Below are positions 33,244 to 37,625 of a stretch of DNA of 37,625 nt, in pieces (position 1 is the first letter of the stretch; every line of letters starts with the position of its first letter). This DNA comes from an uncultured Flavobacteriales bacterium (GTDB lineage: Bacteria > Bacteroidota > Bacteroidia > Flavobacteriales_D > JABDKJ01): the NCBI GenBank assembly GCA_937875855.1, contig CALFHF010000238.1, positions 1-37,625 of the forward strand. The letters run 5' to 3'. The notes beneath the pieces were generated by a model. That model saw only the letters and a list, made by a program, of their open reading frames with translations. It searched no databases and was not told where the DNA came from. Made by a program: the position numbers and the translations under genes.

Positions 33244-34635
33244 ATGAAGAAAGCATATCAGTTCCTCGGCCTAGCCATACTCGTGGCCATGTCCTTATCC
33301 TCTTGTTATAACGAGGACAACAAGATTGCACTAAGCTGTAACGATGGTGTCTTGAACCAAGGCGAAGAATTTGTTGATTGCGGTGGTCCTAATTGCGACC
33401 CCTGTCCTCCTAGCTGTTTTAATGGCGTGCTAGACTTCGTAGATGGATGGCAAGAAGTAGGAATTGACTGCGGAGGACCGTGTGAAGAAGAAGGTTTCTT
33501 CTGCTGTGAGAACGGAATCCAAGACACAAATCCTTTCGATCCTACCTTGAGCGAGAACTGGGTAGATTGTAAATTGGATGGTCTAGCTCCTGGTGAGGTG
33601 GGATCCAATAGCGAATGTCCTATATGTGAGACCTGCACGAATGGTATCCATGATGACGGAGAAACTATGATGTACGCAGGGAATCTTATTGATGTGGTAG
33701 ACTGCGATGATAACCCATCTACATCATGTCCTCCATGTTCACAGCTTTGCAATGACGGCCTCTTAAACGGGTTTGAAGAATGGTGTGGAATTGATTGTGG
33801 TGGTGTATGTCTTTCTTGTCAATTCGCTGCACAGTGTAATAACGGCATCCAAGATGTTTATCCGAATGACCCAGGAAGAAGCGAAGAAGGGGTTGATTGT
33901 GGCGGATGTGCATGTGCTCCTTGCTCTGAGCTTTGTATGGACGGAATCTTGAACGGAACAGAAGAAGCTCCTGATTGCGGAGGTGATTTCTGCCCTGCAT
34001 GTAATGATCCTATCCTATGCGGAGATGGTGTTCAGAATGGCTATGAAACAGGTATAGATTGTTATGATGGTGCTGATGGCGCCTCTGGTTGCCCTCCATG
34101 TCAAGATTTATGTTTCGATACCATATTGAATGGTGTGGAGACGGATACTGATTGTGGTGGTCCTGATTGCCCTGCATGTGCTAATGATATTGAATATATG
34201 AGTTATGAGGTCAATGGGGTGCTATATGAAAGTAGAATAGGTACCATAATCTCTACCCGAGTACCTGGTACTATTGCTATTGCAGATGAGATTACGTTCT
34301 CAGGAGGTTCAGCTCATAATATTTCGTTCACCATTAAGGATAATAACGTGATTCCCATGAGTTTCAGTACAGGTGAATTCATTTTGAACAATACAGATTT
34401 GACTGCCTTTAACAATTGTACTTTCATAGATAACGACTTATCTACTTATCAGTCTGTTACGGATCCTATAGGCATCACTGTAAATATCACCAGTATCCAA
34501 TACCTGGCCCCTCCTCCTCTTCCAGCTGTGAATAACAATGCTATCGAAGGAACTTTTGAGGGGCGGGTATATGCATTAGGGCTAGGTACATTGAACATCA
34601 CCAATGGTGTGTTCAGGGTATTGATGCAAAACTAA
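33244..34635 (+). CDS. Surface lipoprotein with nine cysteine-rich repeats
   Basis: A 463-aa lipoprotein. Signal peptide 1-20 ends LSLSSC with lipid Cys21, followed by the acidic YNEDN, which may act as a lipoprotein surface-export signal (inference). Residues ~30-313 contain nine repeats that begin C-x-(D/N)-G-(I/V/L)-x-N-G-x-E and end DCGG-x2-C-x2-C, variable in length (about 23-45 aa) and with inserted loops. Cysteines likely form disulfides within each repeat, as in similar CNDG...DCGG repeats of extracellular Bacteroidota and myxobacterial proteins. Residues ~314-463 are a cysteine-poor beta domain (YMSYEVNGVLYESRIG) like DUF6252-type lipoprotein domains. The function is probably surface binding. 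Start choice rests on the promoter. Confidence 0.82.
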   Translation: MKKAYQFLGLAILVAMSLSSCYNEDNKIALSCNDGVLNQGEEFVDCGGPNCDPCPPSCFNGVLDFVDGWQEVGIDCGGPCEEEGFFCCENGIQDTNPFDPTLSENWVDCKLDGLAPGEVGSNSECPICETCTNGIHDDGETMMYAGNLIDVVDCDDNPSTSCPPCSQLCNDGLLNGFEEWCGIDCGGVCLSCQFAAQCNNGIQDVYPNDPGRSEEGVDCGGCACAPCSELCMDGILNGTEEAPDCGGDFCPACNDPILCGDGVQNGYETGIDCYDGADGASGCPPCQDLCFDTILNGVETDTDCGGPDCPACANDIEYMSYEVNGVLYESRIGTIISTRVPGTIAIADEITFSGGSAHNISFTIKDNNVIPMSFSTGEFILNNTDLTAFNNCTFIDNDLSTYQSVTDPIGITVNITSIQYLAPPPLPAVNNNAIEGTFEGRVYALGLGTLNITNGVFRVLMQN

Positions 34636-34649
34636 AAAGTCAGAAATAT

Positions 34650-35321
34650 TCAGGCCTTAGCAGGAGGGGCGATACAGACTACAATCTCCCCTTTGGGTGG
34701 ATGTTCAGTGTAATGGGCGATGAGCTCTGCTGCATTTCCAGGACGGTGTTCTTCATAGATTTTGCTGATTTCCCGGCTTACGCTAATTCGCCTATCTGCT
34801 CCCAGATGAGTTTCTATTTCCCCCAACAGCTTTAAGAGGCGATGAGGAGATTCATAGAAGATGATGGTACGTTCTTCCTCTATCAAGGATAACATGCGTT
34901 TCTGACGGCCTTTTTTGTGAGGTAAAAAACCTTCAAAAAGGAATCTATCCGTGGGGAATCCTGAACAAACTAGGGCTGGAATAACGGCTGTGGCTCCGGG
35001 AAGGCATTGAACTTCTAATCCTGCTTCTTTACAGGCTCTGACTAAGAGAAATGCTGCATCAGAGATACCCGGTGTTCCGGCATCAGAGATCAAAGCGATC
35101 TCCTTTCCCATAGAAATCTCCATCACCAAGCGCTCAACCATACTGTGCTCATTATGCTGATGAAAAGGCTTCATAGGTGTTTCTATCTCAAAGTGCTTGA
35201 GCAGCTTTCCTGAGACACGGCTATCCTCTACCAAGATAAGCTCAGCAGCCTTAAGCACCTCAACGGCCCTGAAGGTCATGTCTCCTAGATTTCCAATAGG
35301 TGTGGGAACGAGATACAGCAT
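34650..35321 (-). CDS. rsmI: 16S rRNA C1402 2'-O-methyltransferase (RsmI)
   Basis: A 223-aa SAM-dependent methyltransferase of the tetrapyrrole-methylase fold. LYLVPTPIGNLGDMTFRAVEVL at the start, EDSRVSGKLLKHF, then ALISDAGTPGISDAAFLLVR and FEGFLPHKKGRQKR are textbook RsmI motifs. It methylates the 2'-hydroxyl of C1402 in the 16S rRNA decoding centre. Length is on the short side (E. coli 286 aa); the C-terminal extension of longer forms is absent, as is usual in Bacteroidota. Its ATG overlaps the peptidase stop by one base (TGATG). Confidence 0.94.
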   Translation of the reverse strand: MLYLVPTPIGNLGDMTFRAVEVLKAAELILVEDSRVSGKLLKHFEIETPMKPFHQHNEHSMVERLVMEISMGKEIALISDAGTPGISDAAFLLVRACKEAGLEVQCLPGATAVIPALVCSGFPTDRFLFEGFLPHKKGRQKRMLSLIEEERTIIFYESPHRLLKLLGEIETHLGADRRISVSREISKIYEEHRPGNAAELIAHYTEHPPKGEIVVCIAPPAKA

Positions 35322-36577
35322 CAGTAACTCTCACTTAAGTGGGTTAGCAAGCGAAAGATGTCAGGATATTCCTCGAAAGTCAGGTTCTCATACACATCGA
35401 AGATGTCATGGTACGCTGAGCTTCCCCCCAAAGCGTATATGAATACTGCGGGAACACCAGCCTCTGCAAAATAATAATGGTCGCTGTTCGCTGATTGGCT
35501 GCGCTGGCCCACCTTAGGAAGATAGCCCTGGGTATCATTCTCCTTTTGAAGGATCTTCATGACCTTGGGATTCTCTTTTCCATTGACCACCATAATTCCT
35601 TCGACACCTGATCCCATGAGATCCAGGTTTACAAGCAGCCTAATTGCTTTCAAGTCAATGCTCGGATGATCCACGAAATATTTGGACCCCACTAGGCCTG
35701 CTTCTTCTCCTGCAAATGCGATGAATACCATAGTGCATGGCTGAGGATTCTCTGCATAATACTTGGCTAGACTTAGCATGACCGAGACGCCTGAAGCATT
35801 GTCATTGGCCCCTAAAAACGTTGCTTCTTCACCCATCATTCCCAGGTGGTCATAATGCGCAGTGAATACCATGAAGGAATCAGGATACTGAGTTCCTTCT
35901 ACTTTGGCAATGACATTATCTGCAAGAAAATCCTTACGAAGATCCGCTTCTATATCCATCGCGATGAAGGCATTGTCCACGATGTAGCCATTATTCATTT
36001 CAAGTACAGGAAATCCACGCTGCTCATCTGCCACTGACCAGGCGAGTTTCTCATCACTCATCCATATGACTGGAACTATGCTGGAGAACATCTCCTTGAT
36101 TTGTCGTGCTCGCTCTTTTATATCCTCTTCTTCCACCGCATTCATATCTAGAACCAAGATGCAATCAGCGCATTGTTCTTTGAATAGCATGGGATTGGGA
36201 ATGGCCCTAAGGTTATTCCCATCGTAGACCTTGGCGCGATAAAGCCCTTGATGGCTAGGGCTGGCAGGGTCTACCAGATAGTCCTTTCCAGGCATTAGGA
36301 CCATGTCCTCTACCTTCACTTCTACTGCTCCCGGAAAGACATTCACCTGCTGTGTGAAGGGCTGAAAATAGCCTTCCCCCAATGGGTTCAATCCCGCTTC
36401 TTTATAACTCGAAGCAATGTATGCTGCGGCCTGAGCTAAGCCATTTCCCACATAGCCTCTTCCTTTCATATCTGCTGAGGAGAGCATGGCCGCCTTCTCA
36501 CGAACATAGCTTATGTCTTGTGCCTTTACCAGAACGCAAAGAGAACTTAGGACGAGGAGGACGAGTATTTTTCTCAT
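35321..36577 (-). CDS. M28-family zinc peptidase, exported
   Basis: A 418-aa exported metallopeptidase. Residues 1-19 are a signal peptide (MRKILVLLVLSSLCVLVKAQ). A PA-like insert lies between ~90 and 200. The M28 zinc site follows: TAHYDHLGMMGE, then GANDNASGVSVML, FAGEEAGLVGSKYF, NLDLMGSG and the final histidine in SSAYHDIFD. It probably acts as an aminopeptidase in the periplasm or outside the cell; there is no T9SS domain or lipobox, so the periplasm is the first guess. It overlaps both neighbours (ATGA with the unknown gene upstream, TGATG with rsmI), so the three are one operon. Confidence 0.9.
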   Translation of the reverse strand: MRKILVLLVLSSLCVLVKAQDISYVREKAAMLSSADMKGRGYVGNGLAQAAAYIASSYKEAGLNPLGEGYFQPFTQQVNVFPGAVEVKVEDMVLMPGKDYLVDPASPSHQGLYRAKVYDGNNLRAIPNPMLFKEQCADCILVLDMNAVEEEDIKERARQIKEMFSSIVPVIWMSDEKLAWSVADEQRGFPVLEMNNGYIVDNAFIAMDIEADLRKDFLADNVIAKVEGTQYPDSFMVFTAHYDHLGMMGEEATFLGANDNASGVSVMLSLAKYYAENPQPCTMVFIAFAGEEAGLVGSKYFVDHPSIDLKAIRLLVNLDLMGSGVEGIMVVNGKENPKVMKILQKENDTQGYLPKVGQRSQSANSDHYYFAEAGVPAVFIYALGGSSAYHDIFDVYENLTFEEYPDIFRLLTHLSESY

Positions 36578-37398
36578 TGAAATTTACGTTCTACGATATT
36601 GATCAATTGATCCATGAGCTCGGGTGAATTATCCCAACGGTTCGAAGCAGCACTCTTGATCAAGCTCAAGGCCTGATCCATGTTTTCAGCTTCATCTACT
36701 TGCGCTAAGATACGGTCAAGACCCTTGTCATCGCCAGGGGCAAGCACACGCCCTAATCCCAGGCGTTGATTCAGATTCAATTCTTTCTTGATGTTGAGCA
36801 CTGGTCTCTGCTCCATCTTCTCGGCATAGCTCATGTTAGCCTTCTCTGCATTTCTCTCATTTACCAGAGCAGGCTCTTTCGCTTTCACCTTTTTAGGCTC
36901 CACCACCACTTTATCCTCCTCACTCTTGACTGCAGCAATAAGCTCCGTCACTCCAACATCTTCATTGCTTTTGCCTTTCTCCTTGCTATTGTCATTGACA
37001 TTGTCTTCTACCATAACCTTGCTAATTTCTTCAATACTATCAATAAGAGAAATCTGATTCGTGCTAGCTGCAGAAATGACAACTTCAGGTTCTTTGACCT
37101 GAGGAATTTCGGGGAGTTCCTTCTCCTCTTCCATGATGGGTTCATTAGGTTCAATGCGCTTGATGGGCTCTGGGACAGTGACTATATGCTCTTGAACTAC
37201 AGCAGGAAAATCTTCCATTCTCAACCGCTCCATGCCTTTATAACGGATTACTATGATACGCTCTTCGAGCTCGCGTATATCGTCAAGAAGATCGTCCAAG
37301 GCAGCCAGGCTGGTCTTTCCTGTCTCCATGCCTCTGGTTTTTTCCTTGATCCTTTCCGTGAGATCCGTAGTGCTGATGAATGCTTTATCGGCTGTCAT
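36574..37398 (-). CDS. Charged cytoplasmic protein of unknown function
   Basis: A 274-aa protein from the Met of MTADKAFISTTDLTERIKEK (37398); a longer frame back to 37479 exists but would overlap the thymidine kinase start and adds unlikely sequence. The first ~65 residues are helical (LAALDDLLDDIRELEERIIVI). Residues ~70-200 are Glu/Lys/Pro/Val-rich and probably disordered. The last ~65 (KKELNLNQRLGLGRVLAPGDDKGLDRILAQ, DQALSLIKSAASNRWDNSPE) look like a small helical domain. I do not know the family function; I recall similar proteins beside tdk in Bacteroidota. It overlaps the M28 peptidase start (ATGA). Confidence 0.72.
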   Translation of the reverse strand: MTADKAFISTTDLTERIKEKTRGMETGKTSLAALDDLLDDIRELEERIIVIRYKGMERLRMEDFPAVVQEHIVTVPEPIKRIEPNEPIMEEEKELPEIPQVKEPEVVISAASTNQISLIDSIEEISKVMVEDNVNDNSKEKGKSNEDVGVTELIAAVKSEEDKVVVEPKKVKAKEPALVNERNAEKANMSYAEKMEQRPVLNIKKELNLNQRLGLGRVLAPGDDKGLDRILAQVDEAENMDQALSLIKSAASNRWDNSPELMDQLINIVERKFQ

Positions 37399-37430
37399 GT
37401 GCTTATCGCTTAAGGGCGTCCAAATTTCTA

Positions 37431-37438
37431 TATTTTTG
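37431..37438 (+). promoter_or_regulatory. Possible -7 element of tdk
   Basis: TATTTTTG matches TAnnTTTG and lies 32 bases before the tdk ATG. Directly after it, TGGGC-AGCA-GCCCA (37437-37450) forms a small hairpin at the predicted transcript start. No clear -33 TTG. Confidence 0.4.
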
Positions 37439-37470
37439 GGCAGCAGCCCACATATGGGGTTCAACGCTGC

Positions 37471-37625
37471 ATGTTCCAAGATAATACTACAAAAAGAAGG
37501 CCTAAAAAAGGATGGGTGGAAGTCATCTGCGGAAGCATGTTCTCAGGTAAGACTGAAGAACTGATTCGCAGGCTGCGCAGATCCCAGATTGCAGGCCAAA
37601 ATGTCGAGATCTTCAAGCCTAAACT
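37471..37625 (+). CDS. tdk: Thymidine kinase, 5' part
   Basis: The first 51 codons of a type II thymidine kinase, cut by the window end. After a basic start ([14 protein letters not shown]), [20 protein letters not shown] is the P-loop of this family (GxMFSGKT), followed by [16 protein letters not shown], which matches the usual continuation. It phosphorylates thymidine to dTMP in the salvage pathway. The gene is divergent from the unknown charged protein. The lasso and zinc-binding parts are outside the window. Confidence 0.92.
   Translation, partial: MFQDNTTKRRPKKGWVEVICGSMFSGKTEELIRRLRRSQIAGQNVEIFKPK

Noticed and set aside
1-37625. tRNA, rRNA, CRISPR, insertion sequence, prophage or defence system
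   Set aside because: No clover-leaf or rRNA-like stretch, no regularly spaced repeats, and no transposase, integrase or known defence-protein motifs were seen on reading both strands by eye.

Overview
The window reads as ordinary chromosome from a Bacteroidota bacterium, most likely a pigmented, probably marine member of the Flavobacteriales. This is an inference. It rests on three secreted proteins with type IX secretion (T9SS) type-A C-terminal sorting domains, a flavobacterial zeaxanthin-type carotenoid operon with a CarH-like MerR regulator, 50S protein L21 fused to a helix-hairpin-helix tail, a DUF4286 protein beside rsmA, several lipoproteins, and repeated matches to the Bacteroidota promoter (-33 TTG, -7 TAnnTTTG) about 15-35 nt before start codons. 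I see no rRNA, tRNA, CRISPR array, prophage, transposase or integrase.

Layout. 1-2322 (+): two tandem arylsulfotransferase-like T9SS proteins, the first cut by the window edge. 2344-6759 (-): carotenoid operon merR-crtI-crtB-crtZ-lycopene cyclase, enough to turn geranylgeranyl-PP into zeaxanthin; upstream on the same strand are a bestrophin-type channel, a patatin-like lipase and a DUF3817 membrane protein. 9273-11787 (+): small Cys-rich lipoprotein, SprT-like metalloprotein, mannose-1-phosphate guanylyltransferase and an unknown lipoprotein. 11782-12847 (-): rsmA and DUF4286. 12936-13619 (+): lysoplasmalogenase. 13696-17397 (-): serS, a coiled-coil lipoprotein and a TPR protein in one operon. 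17550-18543 (-): rplU-rpmA, closed by a strong terminator.

18544-20745 (+) is the most unusual part. A perfect inverted repeat sits on a consensus promoter, followed by a 37-codon ORF whose stop overlaps the GTG start of an LtaS-type membrane sulfatase/phosphotransferase gene. That gene is broken by one in-frame TAA with no frameshift. Next come an acidic-tailed small protein, aspS, an MlaE/MlaF-type ABC pair without its MCE partner, a T9SS adhesin-like protein with a clear terminator, and gcvP (-).

29147-37625: a secreted unknown protein, bacilliredoxin, gatC/plsC (-), a 37-aa small ORF, aldehyde dehydrogenase (-), a lipoprotein with nine cysteine-rich repeats, then an operon (-) of an unknown charged protein, an M28 peptidase and rsmI, with thymidine kinase starting divergently and running off the window.

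Most of the window is housekeeping. I found no multi-gene defence or mobile system. The best leads are the interrupted LtaS-like locus with its leader ORF and operator-like repeat, the altered cobalamin-pocket motif in the CarH-like regulator, two small ORFs, and the cysteine-repeat lipoprotein.
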